This document shows, piece by piece, positions 45,400 through 55,064 of a stretch of DNA of 64,000 nucleotides. The stretch is taken from positions 1-64,000 of the forward strand of contig CAYTTY010000015.1 of NCBI GenBank assembly GCA_964440935.1, in the 5' to 3' direction. A program made the position numbers and the translations under genes. Numbering within the stretch: position 1 is the first letter of the stretch; every line of letters begins with the position of its first letter. The stretch comes from WJJR01 sp964440935 (GTDB taxonomy: Bacteria > Zixibacteria > MSB-5A5 > WJJR01). A model generated the notes under the pieces. That model searched no databases and was not told the DNA's origin. It worked only from the letters and a program-made list of their open reading frames with translations.

Positions 45400-46089
45400 T
45401 TACACGCCAGGCGGTTGCTCGGGCGAGCCACCCGGCTTGAGGATGCCGCATTCGAGCGCCAACCGAACAAGATCGGCGCGGGTTTTCAGACCGAGTTTCT
45501 CCATCAGGCGTGCCCGATACGTTTCCACCGTCTTGACACTCAGATAGATCTGATCGGCAACCTGCTGATTGGTATATCCTTCAGCCACCAGTCGTAGCAC
45601 CTCGGCTTCGCGATCGCTGAGTTCCGGCAACTGACGTACGGGGTGGCCGCTGTCGCTCAACTTGCCGCTCTCCAGCAATTGCCGCACTTCGTCCTGGTCA
45701 AAAGAAAGATCAATAAAGACTCGCCCGCGTGCGACGGTCCGAATGGCGGTCAACAGCTCGTTCTCCGCCGCTTTTTTGATTACAAATCCCATCGCCCCCG
45801 CCACCAGTGCCGCACGCAGAAACGCGATTCGGTCATGCATCGTCAATACCAGCACATTGGTCTCCGGCGATTTCTCCCGAATCCGCGGAATCACTTCAAT
45901 ACCACCCATGCGTGGCATCGAGATGTCGATCACGGCCACATTGGGTTTCAGTTCGACGATTTCGCGTTCGGCATCGATTCCGTTGTCGGCTTCGCCGACA
46001 ACGTCCATATCGGCCTGGCGGTCAATCAACATGGTGAGACCACCGCGCATCACAGTGTGGTCATCGGCAATAAACACTCGAATAGACAT
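45400..46089 (-). CDS. NarL/FixJ-family response regulator
   Basis: A 229-residue two-component regulator. Residues 1-120 are the receiver with Asp9, Asp10, phosphoacceptor Asp55 (VAVIDISMPRMGG) and Lys105 region (VIKKAAENELL). Residues about 163-215 are the LuxR-type helix-turn-helix (LSDREAEVLRLVAEGYTNQQ, SVKTVETYRARLMEKL). An unusually long linker of about 40 residues joins them. It follows the histidine kinase gene by 14 bases; the kinase has no membrane segment, so the pair responds to a cytoplasmic cue. Probable targets are the neighbouring stress genes. Confidence 0.94.
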   Translation of the reverse strand: MSIRVFIADDHTVMRGGLTMLIDRQADMDVVGEADNGIDAEREIVELKPNVAVIDISMPRMGGIEVIPRIREKSPETNVLVLTMHDRIAFLRAALVAGAMGFVIKKAAENELLTAIRTVARGRVFIDLSFDQDEVRQLLESGKLSDSGHPVRQLPELSDREAEVLRLVAEGYTNQQVADQIYLSVKTVETYRARLMEKLGLKTRADLVRLALECGILKPGGSPEQPPGV

Positions 46090-46103
46090 ATGTGTCTCCA
46101 GCG

Positions 46104-47186
46104 TTACTGGGGAATGGGAATAGTCACGTACACCGATGTGCCATGACCGGGGCTCGATTCGATCGTGGCTTCACCTCCGACCGATAAGGCCCGTTCACGA
46201 ATGCCATGCAAGCCCAGAGTCCCCGTTTGCTCTGTCTCTTGCATCACGCGTTCAACATCGAATCCATGGCCATCGTCTTCAATGATCATGGACACTTGGT
46301 TCACCGACGAATTGATCACAACGGAAATATTATCTGCTTGGGCGTGCTTGGCCGTATTGGTTAACGTTTCCTGTACAACGCGATATAGGACGACTTCAAT
46401 TTCCGTTGGCAACCGCCGCCCGTCAAGCCCCTGGAGGTGTACATCTACCCTGATACCGTACAATCGTCCAAAATCAGTGATATAGCCTTGGAGAGCTTCA
46501 TTCAATCCCAGCACATCCAATTCGCTCGGCCTCAGCCCGCGCGCGATCTGTTTCAGCTCATCCAGTATTCCCTCGGCCAACTCACGGATCGCCGGAGTCC
46601 CCTCCCTGACCTCCTCGAGTGATTCCGCATGCTCGACATTCTCGACCTTTCGCAGCAATGCCGTAATGAGTTGTCCTGCTTCATCATGCAACTCATGCGC
46701 CAACTGCCGCCGTTCCTCCTCCTGTGCCTGTAGCAGTCGATTGAACAGCTGGGCACGCACAACAGAACCCGAATCCTGGCTGGACAGACTTGTCTCCGTC
46801 GTCATAACCGCGACGGGAAGATCGGAGTCCAGCCGCAGCGGAGTAATGGTCAGCCAGACGTCGAGTCGCGTCCCATCCTTGGTAACTCGCTGGCACTGGA
46901 TCGACTCGACGGGCTTTCCATGGGCCGCGTGTCTTAGAAGTGTCGCCATCCAACCCATCTGACGATTCGGCGCCAAGTCACGGACGTTCAAGTACGATAC
47001 CTCGCGATGGGTGTATCCATACTTTTTCACCGCCGCGTCATTGACTGCCAGGATGTCGCCATTGAGATCGAGAATGAGGACGACATCGCTGGCATCCTGA
47101 ACGAGCTTTGCCACCCATGTGGCCCGGCGTCGAAGCGTGTTTTTGTTGTCACGCTCTTCGGGATTATCGAGTATCTCTGGCACCAC
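46104..47186 (-). CDS. Soluble PAS sensor histidine kinase (NarX/DegS type)
   Basis: A cytoplasmic sensor kinase of about 360 residues. A PAS domain (ASDVVLILDLNGDILAVNDA, KKYGYTHREVSYLN) is followed by a HisKA_3 dimerisation helix with the phospho-accepting His in RRQLAHELHDEAGQLI, then an HATPase domain (ETLTNTAKHA, IEDDGHGFD, TGTLGLHGIRERA). No membrane helix is seen. I chose GTG at 47186 because GAGAGAGG lies 7 bases upstream; the open frame runs on to ATG at 47366, but that stretch looks non-coding and an ATG at 47225 lacks a ribosome site. Partner of the response regulator immediately downstream. PAS may bind a small ligand or cofactor; no haem or FAD motif can be named. Confidence 0.9.
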   Translation of the reverse strand: MVPEILDNPEERDNKNTLRRRATWVAKLVQDASDVVLILDLNGDILAVNDAAVKKYGYTHREVSYLNVRDLAPNRQMGWMATLLRHAAHGKPVESIQCQRVTKDGTRLDVWLTITPLRLDSDLPVAVMTTETSLSSQDSGSVVRAQLFNRLLQAQEEERRQLAHELHDEAGQLITALLRKVENVEHAESLEEVREGTPAIRELAEGILDELKQIARGLRPSELDVLGLNEALQGYITDFGRLYGIRVDVHLQGLDGRRLPTEIEVVLYRVVQETLTNTAKHAQADNISVVINSSVNQVSMIIEDDGHGFDVERVMQETEQTGTLGLHGIRERALSVGGEATIESSPGHGTSVYVTIPIPQ

Positions 47187-47449
47187 TGTTACGCCCTCTC
47201 TCACAGCAACGACACCTGCATACATATCAACGGACAACCGATCATTGCGTTGGCGCACAAAGGGTAATACCAGTACTTGCCCCGTTCCTTCGGGGGAAAG
47301 CCCTACAGACGCCCACCAATAACAGGCCGATCTTGCCCAATGCACCCCATTGTCCCCGCGGTGCACGGGGAGGGAACCGATGTATACGGATGCCGGTAGG
47401 CGGCAAATTTCCGTCTGCCGATCCGCACTTGATCACCAGGGAGTTGGCC

Positions 47450-47863
47450 ATGGTCTTTGAAATCATTCTGGCAGTCATTATCGCGTTGTTATTCAGCTTC
47501 CTGCTGGTCACCGTGGCGGGGATTGAACGCCCTGGGCGACCGGGCGTGGGCCCGGCCCTGTTCTTCTTCTTCATCGTGGTCTTTGCACTCACGTGGGCAG
47601 GAGGGGTCTGGTTGGCGCCGTTTGGCCCGACCCTGTGGGGCGTGTATTGGATCCCGTTTCTGATCGTCGGGCTCTTTGTCGCGTTGCTCATTGCCGTGTT
47701 GATTCCAAGGCGTCGTCCGCGGACGCCGATCGAAGCCCAGGAAGAAGCGAAAGAGCAGGCCGAAGCCGAGGGCGCACTGTCCTTCTTCTTCTGGGTGCTT
47801 ATTGCGTTCGTCGCGCTCTCATTAATTCTGCACTACTTCTGGAGGCCGATGCCGGGCGCATAA
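47450..47863 (+). CDS. Small integral membrane protein
   Basis: A 137-residue protein with four hydrophobic segments (about 2-22, 33-52, 58-80, 112-130) and a charged Glu/Ala/Arg-rich cytoplasmic loop (about 82-108) between the third and fourth. I chose ATG at 47450 because AGGGAG lies 8 bases upstream and the first membrane helix begins at once; the longer frame upstream is antisense to the kinase gene. No family recognised with confidence. Divergent from the histidine kinase gene, so the two may share a regulatory region. Confidence 0.75.
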   Translation: MVFEIILAVIIALLFSFLLVTVAGIERPGRPGVGPALFFFFIVVFALTWAGGVWLAPFGPTLWGVYWIPFLIVGLFVALLIAVLIPRRRPRTPIEAQEEAKEQAEAEGALSFFFWVLIAFVALSLILHYFWRPMPGA

Positions 47864-47945
47864 CCGCAAGAGAATAACTGTAAAGATAACCGCTCACCTC
47901 CAAGAGACAGGAGTCTGTACCATCATTAGGTCATACCGATACGGA

Positions 47946-49205
47946 ATGTCAGGAATACTCTCGTTTACAATCACCTGTCTGATCTCGCTGGCGGTGGTGT
48001 CATGCGGGGATGATGATCCGACCGCACCCATTTCGCACTTCGTTTGTGATCGATTCGACGACAACCGGCTCGAAACCGGCATCTGGGCTGACCCTGGTGA
48101 TCCAGCGCGCAACGGCGTGTGGACGTCGTTTGATGACATTGTCGTGGGACAATCCGAAGGCCCACCAGCCGGTCCCGACGCCGTCCTGCCGTTTGCCGAC
48201 TCACTGCAACCCACTGGTGACTATGCCTTCATCGTCGACATGGTCGTCCGTGCATTCCGTCAGGACCTCAATGGTGGCCGCCTCTATCTGATGCGGGATG
48301 CCGACGAGTATTACGAAGTGGTCGTTGATCCCGAGTCCGGCGAGTATCGCGTGGAGTTAATCCAGATGGGTGCGACCACAACCATTGTCTCCCCGGCCAC
48401 GTCGCGCTGTGTCGAGAGTTACCCCGAAGACACCAACCGCGTCCGTCTGACGCGTGTCAGTGATCAATTCACATTGTATGTCAATGGTCACGACATTGCC
48501 TCCTTTGAAGAGACCGCATTCGACGAGCCGTTGAAACTCGCCATCGCCGCGTCCGGTTCGGCGACATTCTCGTCGGCCTGCTTCTACACCGGCACCGCCC
48601 CCGATCTGGAACCAGTTTCGTGTGAGTTGACAAAGGATGTCTGCGACGCGTTCAGCGGAGGAGACGTCAGAGAATGGATCTGGAGTTCTGACGAAGGACG
48701 TTCGGGAACGTGGATCGTTGACGGCAACGATCTGATCGGCACATGGCCAGTTGGTTCGGACAACAAAAACAACGCCGTTTTGCCGCTGGCCGATTCGCTA
48801 CAGCCGGAGGGCGATTTTGCCTTCATCGTCGATCAACGTGTCGAGTTGTTCGATCTCGATCGTAACGGCGGGAGCATCATGCTGTGGAATTCGTTCCAGA
48901 ACTTCTATCGCATTATCGTCGATCCGGAACAGCAGGAGTTTTGGATCGATGCCATTATCGATGGTACCCGCACGGAAGTCGTCACCCAAACATTCTCGCC
49001 GGACATCGTCACCGAAGTCGGCGAACTCAATGAAATCAGGCTGGAACGGACAGACGGTCAATACTCGCTGTATATCAACGCCGACAATGTCGCCGATTTT
49101 GAAGACACGGAGTTCGGCGGTGACGTCAAAGTCGCCTTGGGTGCCCTCGGGCAGGCACGGTTCGATCGTGTGTGCATCTTTACCGAGTTCATCCCGGAGC
49201 TATAG
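47946..49205 (+). CDS. Lipoprotein with two tandem jelly-roll-like repeats
   Basis: A 419-residue predicted lipoprotein: hydrophobic leader with lipobox AVVSC near residue 20, then GDDDPTAP. The mature part is a duplication. Repeat 1 (about 31-215) and repeat 2 (about 228-418) share CDxF, LPxADSLQPxGDxAFIVD, NGG, VDPEx, LYxN and a closing CxFT. The pattern (AFIVD, YYEVVVDPESGEYRVEL, NRVRLTRVSDQFTLYVNGHD) resembles LamG/concanavalin-like or keto-disaccharide-hydrolase-type sandwiches that bind glycans. No catalytic residues are seen. Surface or periplasmic location is likely; ligand unknown. Confidence 0.75.
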   Translation: MSGILSFTITCLISLAVVSCGDDDPTAPISHFVCDRFDDNRLETGIWADPGDPARNGVWTSFDDIVVGQSEGPPAGPDAVLPFADSLQPTGDYAFIVDMVVRAFRQDLNGGRLYLMRDADEYYEVVVDPESGEYRVELIQMGATTTIVSPATSRCVESYPEDTNRVRLTRVSDQFTLYVNGHDIASFEETAFDEPLKLAIAASGSATFSSACFYTGTAPDLEPVSCELTKDVCDAFSGGDVREWIWSSDEGRSGTWIVDGNDLIGTWPVGSDNKNNAVLPLADSLQPEGDFAFIVDQRVELFDLDRNGGSIMLWNSFQNFYRIIVDPEQQEFWIDAIIDGTRTEVVTQTFSPDIVTEVGELNEIRLERTDGQYSLYINADNVADFEDTEFGGDVKVALGALGQARFDRVCIFTEFIPEL

Positions 49206-49247
49206 ACGATTGTAATTCCCAGGACGTGTTTATCAAGGAGGACATCC

Positions 49248-50321
49248 ATGGCAGATAAGATGAAAGCATTTGTGATGAAGAAGATTGGATCCGTCGGTCT
49301 GATCGAGAAACCGATCCCGACCGACCCCGGAGCCAATGGCGCCATTATTAAAACAACGAAGGCACTCGTGTGCACGTCGGATACGCATACGGTCAAAGGC
49401 GCCATCGGCGAACGCGACAACATCACACTGGGCCATGAGGCCGTGGGCGTGATCGAACGTCTGGGTGCAGAGGTGGATGGCTTTCAGGAGGGCCAGCGCG
49501 TCGCGGTGAACGCCATCACGCCGTGCTACCAATGCGACAACTGCCTGCGTGGATACACGTCACAATGCACGCAGATGCTGGGCGGCTGGAAGTTCGCGAA
49601 TGTCAAGGACGGTGTGTTTGCGCCGTACTTCCACGTCAATAATGCCCAGGCCAATCTCGCACCGATTCCGGAGGGTGTATCAGACGAGGCCGCCGTGTAC
49701 ACGACCGACATGATGTCCACCGGATTTGTCGGTGCTGAACATGCCAACATTCCCATTGGAGGAACAGTGGCGGTGTTCGCACAAGGTCCGGTCGGGTTAA
49801 TGGCCACAGTCGGCGCCCGACTTCTCGGAGCCGGTCGCGTCTTCGCCGTCGAGACCGTAGCCAATCGAAAGCAATTGGCCGAACGGTACGGCGCCGACGT
49901 GATCGTCGATTTCAAAGAAAAAGATCCCGCCGAAGCCATTCTGGATGCGACCGACGGTGTTGGTGTCGACTCCGCGATTGAATCACTCGGCTCGCAGAAG
50001 ACATTCGAGGATTGCATTAAGGTCACACGCCCCGGCGGGACAATTTCCAACATCGGCTACCACGGCGAAGGCGATTATGTCCAGATTCCACGCATGGATT
50101 GGGGCGTCGGCATGAGCGACAAGACCATCCGCACCGCCCTGTGTCCCGGTGGACGGGAGCGCATGGAGCGGCTGATGCGTCTGATTGAAACAGGACGGGT
50201 CGACCCAACGCCGATGACCACGCACACGTTCGGCTTCGACGACATCGAAAAGGCATTCCAGATCATGGAGGACAAATCGGACGGTGTGATCAAGCCGCTG
50301 GTGACGTTTGACGGATCGTAG
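49248..50321 (+). CDS. Zinc-dependent alcohol dehydrogenase, secondary-ADH type
   Basis: A 357-residue medium-chain dehydrogenase that oxidises or reduces short alcohols, ketones or aldehydes with NAD(P). The N-terminus and landmarks (VCTSDTHTVKGA, GHEAVGVIE, GGWKFANVKDGVF, TTDMMSTGF) match the Clostridium beijerinckii/Thermoanaerobacter secondary-alcohol dehydrogenase line. Catalytic zinc ligands are Cys42, His63, Glu64 and Asp154. Unlike those clostridial enzymes it also has four cysteines (Cys93, 96, 99, 107) for a structural zinc. The Rossmann motif is in FAQGPVGLMATVGARLLGAG. Strong ribosome site AAGGAGG precedes the ATG. It lies before the proton-ATPase and pyruvate-oxidase-like genes, suggesting a fermentation or acid-stress role. 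Confidence 0.93.
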   Translation: MADKMKAFVMKKIGSVGLIEKPIPTDPGANGAIIKTTKALVCTSDTHTVKGAIGERDNITLGHEAVGVIERLGAEVDGFQEGQRVAVNAITPCYQCDNCLRGYTSQCTQMLGGWKFANVKDGVFAPYFHVNNAQANLAPIPEGVSDEAAVYTTDMMSTGFVGAEHANIPIGGTVAVFAQGPVGLMATVGARLLGAGRVFAVETVANRKQLAERYGADVIVDFKEKDPAEAILDATDGVGVDSAIESLGSQKTFEDCIKVTRPGGTISNIGYHGEGDYVQIPRMDWGVGMSDKTIRTALCPGGRERMERLMRLIETGRVDPTPMTTHTFGFDDIEKAFQIMEDKSDGVIKPLVTFDGS

Positions 50322-50520
50322 GTCGTACCAATCTGGCATAGGCGATGCGGCATTCCGCTTCGTGCAATGGCGCTGGATCGCCAATCACAATACCGGGGAT
50401 AAGTCCCGCTTTAAACATTCCACCCGAACTGCGACCACGCTGATCCACGATCTGTCCGCGCCATATTCCAGTGTGGGATCTGTCTTGGGAGTATTCTGAC
50501 GTCTGTGCAGTGAGGCGACG

Positions 50521-53082
50521 ATGATGAACCAGGATACGACACAACGCACGTCAGACGACAGAATCAGAACGGATGAGCGTTCCAACCGTGGTCAGCACAG
50601 CGATAGCGTATCCGTTGATCAGGTTCTGACCGACCTGAATGTCGATCCCGAACAGGGACTGACTGACAACGAGGCGAAACAACGTCTCGAACAGCACGGT
50701 CCGAATTCCATTGAAGAAGAAGAGCAGAGCACCATTGTCAAGCTGCTCTCTCACTTCTGGGGTCCGATCCCCTGGATGATCGAAGTGGCGACCATTCTGG
50801 CGTTGGTGGCACAACGCTGGGAGGACTTCGGTGTCATCTTCACCATGCTGCTGATTAACGGCGGTGTTGGGTTCTGGCACGAGAGCAAAGCCGACCGCGC
50901 CATCAAAGCGCTCAAAGAGCAAATGGCGCCGCAAGCGGAGGTGCTGCGCGGCGGCGAGACAGCGACTATCGAAGCGGGGAAACTCGTCCCCGGTGATGTC
51001 GTCCACTTGCATATGGGCAACATCGTTCCCGCCGATGTCCGGTTACTACACGATCAACACGTGAGTATCGATGAGTCGGCCTTGACCGGCGAATCTCTTC
51101 CGGTCGACAAGTCGGCGGGCGAGGCCTGCTATTCAGGGACGTCGGTGAAACGCGGAGACGCGCGTGCGGTCGTCACCGCCACCGGGCGTAACACCAAGTT
51201 CGCCCACACCGTCGAATTGGTGGAAAGCGCCGAGGAGACCGCGCACTTCCGCAAGGCCGTGCTTCGTATCGGATACGTCCTCATCGGCACCACCGCCGTG
51301 TTGGTGGCAGTCATCGTCGCGTTCAGTATCATTGTCCGCTCCGATCCATGGACCGAGGTCCTGCTGTTCGCATTGGGGCTAACACTCGCCGGAATTCCTC
51401 AAGCCTTGCCGGCGGTCCTGTCGGTGACGATGTCGGTCGGGGCGAATCGGCTGGCGCGGATGAAGGCCATTGTGTCACGCTTACCGGCGATGGAAGAGAT
51501 TGCCGGATTGGAAGTTCTGTGTGCGGACAAGACCGGTACGCTGACCAGGAACGAACTCGCACTTCAACAACCGGTCGTCTTCGGCGATGTTCAAAAGCGT
51601 GATCTGGTCGTTGCAGCGGCACTCACCACGAATCGCGAACGACGCGATGACCCAATCGACAACGCGGTCTTGGGGGGATTGGAAAACGAATCCGTTTTGG
51701 ATGAATACACCATCGAGGATTTTGAAGGCTTTGACCCCACACGAAAGCGCGCAGAAGCCCAGATTCGTCACGATGGCACATCGTTTCGCGTCGCTAAAGG
51801 CGCACCGCAAGTGATTTTGGAGTTGGTGGACGCCGACGAAGATCAACGTCGGCAGATCACGGAACAAGTGGATAAGTTGGGCCGCGACGGATTTCGCACG
51901 TTGGGTGTCGCGCGTACGGACAGCAACGGTGCATGGATATATCTCGGACTGCTGCCCTTACTCGATCCTCCTCGAGAAGATGCCGCGGACGTGATCGCCG
52001 ATGCGCAGGACCATGGCATCGATATTCGCATGGTTACCGGGGATCATGTCGCCATCGGCCGGCAGGTGGCCAACCAGGTCGGACTGGGCGACAACTTTGT
52101 CGAAGCCACCGAACTGTTCGGCATTGCGGAGGAGGCCGAGAAAAAACAGACAGAAGCGCGTGAGGATATCCGTGACCGGGTGCTCGCCAGCGACGGTTTC
52201 GCCGGCGTCACCCCGGAACACAAGTTCCGCATCGTGAAACACTTTCAGGCCGGTGATCGCATCGTCGGGATGACCGGCGACGGTGTCAACGATGCGCCGG
52301 CTCTGAAACAGGCAGACATTGGAATCGCCGTGTCCGACGCTACCGACGCCGCCCGAGCGGCGTCCGATCTGATCCTGACAGACAAGGGATTGGGCGTGAT
52401 CACGCACGCGATCGAAGAGGCGCGCCGCATCTTCGAACGCATGACCGGCTACGCCACCTTCCGCATTACCGAGTCGATGCGAGTGCTGTTGTTTGTTTCG
52501 ATTGCCATTCTGGCGTTCAATTTCTATCCGGTGACGCCCATCATGATCGTGCTCCTGGCGATTCTCAATGACATACCCATCATGACGATTGCGTGGGACA
52601 ATGTCCCGACGGCGGGGCATCCCGTGCGGTGGGACATGCCGCGGGTCCTGTCGGTCGCCGCTGTGCTGAGCGTGGCCGGAGTCGTGTCTAGTTTTCTCCT
52701 TTTCTGGTATGCGCGCACCCAGTTGGGGCTGCCTATGGCGCAACTGCAAACAATGTTCTTTCTGAAACTCCTCGTCGCGGGACACATGACCATCTTTCTC
52801 ACCCGGAACGATCGCTGGCTGTGGAGCAAGCCGTGGCCGTCATGGTCGCTGTTTTTGGCACTGGAAGGGACACAGATTATCGGGACACTGTTTGCAGTAT
52901 TCGGAATCCTGGTGGAACCGATTAGCTGGGGACTGGCCCTGATGGTGTGGGGCTACGCTCTGGTATGGCTGTTCCTGTTGAATTTCGCGAAGGTCGGTAC
53001 CCTTAAGTTCATCAACCGATTTCGCAATCAGGCAAAGGCACGGCACAACGAACGCTCACAGATGGCGATGGCACAAACATGA
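50521..53082 (+). CDS. Plasma-membrane proton-efflux P-type ATPase (P3A)
   Basis: An 853-residue P3A-type H+-ATPase that pumps protons out at the cost of ATP. A 30-residue acidic/polar start leads into a cation-ATPase N domain, then TGES (189-192), membrane helix 4 with GIPQALPAVLS, phosphorylated Asp336 in CADKTGTLT, the nucleotide domain (RVAKGAPQ), MVTGDH and MTGDGVNDAPAL hinge motifs, and a C-terminal helix bundle. Length matches archaeal and bacterial P3A pumps, which lack the autoinhibitory tail of plant enzymes. I could not confidently place the plant proton-carrying Asp of helix 6; an Asn (AFNFYP) is close by. Role: cytoplasmic pH control under acid or energy stress, in line with the neighbouring genes. 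Confidence 0.94.
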   Translation: MMNQDTTQRTSDDRIRTDERSNRGQHSDSVSVDQVLTDLNVDPEQGLTDNEAKQRLEQHGPNSIEEEEQSTIVKLLSHFWGPIPWMIEVATILALVAQRWEDFGVIFTMLLINGGVGFWHESKADRAIKALKEQMAPQAEVLRGGETATIEAGKLVPGDVVHLHMGNIVPADVRLLHDQHVSIDESALTGESLPVDKSAGEACYSGTSVKRGDARAVVTATGRNTKFAHTVELVESAEETAHFRKAVLRIGYVLIGTTAVLVAVIVAFSIIVRSDPWTEVLLFALGLTLAGIPQALPAVLSVTMSVGANRLARMKAIVSRLPAMEEIAGLEVLCADKTGTLTRNELALQQPVVFGDVQKRDLVVAAALTTNRERRDDPIDNAVLGGLENESVLDEYTIEDFEGFDPTRKRAEAQIRHDGTSFRVAKGAPQVILELVDADEDQRRQITEQVDKLGRDGFRTLGVARTDSNGAWIYLGLLPLLDPPREDAADVIADAQDHGIDIRMVTGDHVAIGRQVANQVGLGDNFVEATELFGIAEEAEKKQTEAREDIRDRVLASDGFAGVTPEHKFRIVKHFQAGDRIVGMTGDGVNDAPALKQADIGIAVSDATDAARAASDLILTDKGLGVITHAIEEARRIFERMTGYATFRITESMRVLLFVSIAILAFNFYPVTPIMIVLLAILNDIPIMTIAWDNVPTAGHPVRWDMPRVLSVAAVLSVAGVVSSFLLFWYARTQLGLPMAQLQTMFFLKLLVAGHMTIFLTRNDRWLWSKPWPSWSLFLALEGTQIIGTLFAVFGILVEPISWGLALMVWGYALVWLFLLNFAKVGTLKFINRFRNQAKARHNERSQMAMAQT

Positions 53083-53224
53083 CGCTACAGTCACTAATGA
53101 CAGGTCTGGCAATGAGCAATTGCGCCTCTGCCAACTGTTGAGTGAAGCAAGTCAATGACATGTGCACCGGAGTGTGATGTTTCCACGTCCGGTGGTTCAT
53201 ACAACGAAAGGAGTGATTCACACT

Positions 53225-54976
53225 ATGGCCATAACAACCGCCGATCGTCTCGTCGAGATTCTCGAAGACTGGGGCGTGAACACAATCTTCGGATTACCGG
53301 GAGACGGTATCAATCCGATCATGGAAGCGTTGCGCAAAAAGGAAGACCGGATCCGGTTCATTCAGGTGCGTCATGAGGAATCGGCGGCCTTCATGGCGTG
53401 CGCGTACGCCAAGTACACCGGCAAACTCGGTGTCTGCCTGGCCACCGCGGGACCCGGAGGACTGCATCTGCTCAACGGGTTGTATGACGCGAAAATGGAT
53501 GGCCAGCCCGTGCTGGCGATCACCGGCATGCAATACCACGATCTCATCAACACGAGCACACAGCAGGATGTTGAATTGGACAAAGTGTTCGCCGATGTGG
53601 CCGTCTACAACAATCGCGTAATGGGGCCGGATCACATCGATACATCTGGACACCTGGCGTGCCGCAAGGCGCTCAGTGAACACGGTGTCTCGCATCTGAC
53701 CATTCCGGTCGACGTTCAGACACAGGAACTGGGCGATGAGCGTTCCGATCGAAACGTTGCCGGTCATACATCGAAACGATTTGTCGCGTCGATTCCATTG
53801 CCCAGCCAAACCGAACTGGAATTAGCCGCCAAAGTGCTCAATGCCGGCACGAAAGTCACGATGTTGTGTGGACGCGGCGCGCTTCACGCGGGCGACAAGG
53901 TTGAAGAAGTGGCCGAACTCTTGGGCGCACCGGTCATCAAAGCGTTGCTCGGCAAAGCCGTCATCTCCGATGATAGCCCGTACACCACCGGCGGTCTCGG
54001 TTTACTCGGCACCGAGGCATCGCAAGATGTCATGTCCGATTGTGACACACTGTTGATCGTCGGTTCCGGATTCCCGTACATCGAGTTCCTGCCCGCGCCC
54101 GGAACCGCAAATGTCGTGCAAATCGATCGGGATCCAACGCGTCTGGGACTCCGGACACCGCTGAATGTCGGTCTCATCGGTGACAGCCGGCGCACCCTCT
54201 CGGCGCTCATTCCTCTGCTGAAACGCAATGACAACCGCGACTTCCTGTCGAAGGCACAGGACGGCAAAAAGGAATGGGACAAGCTGATGACAGAACGGTC
54301 GACACGTGACGATGTTCCGGTGAAACCGCAAACGGTTGCCTATGAACTCGGCAAGCGTCTCCCCGACGATGCGATTATTTCGGCCGATTCGGGTACCGTA
54401 ACCGTCTGGTGGGCACGCCAGATTCCCGCCAAGCGCGGGCAGTTCCATTCCGTATCGGGCTATCTCGCCTCGATGGCAAACGGTCTGCCTTATGCCGCGG
54501 CGGCCGCACTGGCGCATCCCGATCGACTGTCGATTGCATTCGTCGGCGATGGCGGATTCTCGATGCTGATGGCCGAACTGTCGACCTGCGTTAAATACAA
54601 TCTGCCGGTCAAGGTGGTCATCATCAACAACGGAACCCTGGCGAAGATCAAATGGGAACAGATCGCCATGGAAGGAAATGCCGAATACGGTTGTGAACTG
54701 TCACCCATGGACTACGAGAAGTTTGGTGAAGCATGCGGCGTCGAGACCTATGTGATTGAGAAACCGGCCGACTGCGCGGCGGTCTTCGACAAGGCGTTGT
54801 CCTCCGACGGTCCGGTGTTGATCGACGCGCGCGTTGATCCACTCGAACCACCGATGCCGGCGAAAGTCAAACCGCGTCAGGCGGGCAACCTGATGAAAGC
54901 ATTCGCCAAAGGCCAACCCGGCCGCGGACAGATCGCCTTGACAATGGTATCCGGCAAAGCGCGGGAAATGGTATAG
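53225..54976 (+). CDS. Thiamine-diphosphate enzyme of the pyruvate oxidase/dehydrogenase (PoxB-like) family
   Basis: A 583-residue ThDP enzyme. Order of domains: Pyr domain (about 4-175, catalytic Glu in RHEESAAFM), central binding domain (about 190-330), PP domain (about 365-545) with the GDGGFSMLMAELSTCVKYNL metal/ThDP stretch followed by INNG. ADRLVEILEDWGVNTIFGLPG and the tail resemble quinone-linked pyruvate dehydrogenases and pyruvate oxidases more than acetolactate synthase. The start at 53225 has AAAGGAG 11 bases before it and fits the family N-terminus; the longer frame adds an unlikely 21-residue extension. It may oxidise pyruvate to acetate, feeding electrons to quinones; FAD and product cannot be shown from sequence. 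Ends at a clear terminator. Confidence 0.9.
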   Translation: MAITTADRLVEILEDWGVNTIFGLPGDGINPIMEALRKKEDRIRFIQVRHEESAAFMACAYAKYTGKLGVCLATAGPGGLHLLNGLYDAKMDGQPVLAITGMQYHDLINTSTQQDVELDKVFADVAVYNNRVMGPDHIDTSGHLACRKALSEHGVSHLTIPVDVQTQELGDERSDRNVAGHTSKRFVASIPLPSQTELELAAKVLNAGTKVTMLCGRGALHAGDKVEEVAELLGAPVIKALLGKAVISDDSPYTTGGLGLLGTEASQDVMSDCDTLLIVGSGFPYIEFLPAPGTANVVQIDRDPTRLGLRTPLNVGLIGDSRRTLSALIPLLKRNDNRDFLSKAQDGKKEWDKLMTERSTRDDVPVKPQTVAYELGKRLPDDAIISADSGTVTVWWARQIPAKRGQFHSVSGYLASMANGLPYAAAAALAHPDRLSIAFVGDGGFSMLMAELSTCVKYNLPVKVVIINNGTLAKIKWEQIAMEGNAEYGCELSPMDYEKFGEACGVETYVIEKPADCAAVFDKALSSDGPVLIDARVDPLEPPMPAKVKPRQAGNLMKAFAKGQPGRGQIALTMVSGKAREMV

Positions 54977-55002
54977 TGCGGCGTGATCGTAAACGTGAAA
55001 AG

Positions 55003-55036
55003 AAGCCCGTGAACTTGTCGAGTTCACGGGCTTTTT
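55003..55036. terminator. Rho-independent terminator
   Basis: AAGCCCGTGAACT (55003-55015), a 5-base loop and AGTTCACGGGCTT (55021-55033) form a 13-bp stem followed by Ts, 26 bases after the ThDP-enzyme stop. The complementary A-run on the left lets it work for the convergent minus-strand genes too. Confidence 0.9.
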
Positions 55037-55064
55037 GATGTCATCGATGGGTCCGTATGTTCCG

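Noticed and set aside
46104..47366. Longer histidine kinase start at 47366
   Set aside because: The extra 60 codons have no family similarity, no ribosome site and read like non-coding DNA; GTG at 47186 has GAGAGAGG upstream.
51958..52785. 275-codon minus-strand frame opposite the P-type ATPase
   Set aside because: Antisense shadow; no motif or ribosome site.
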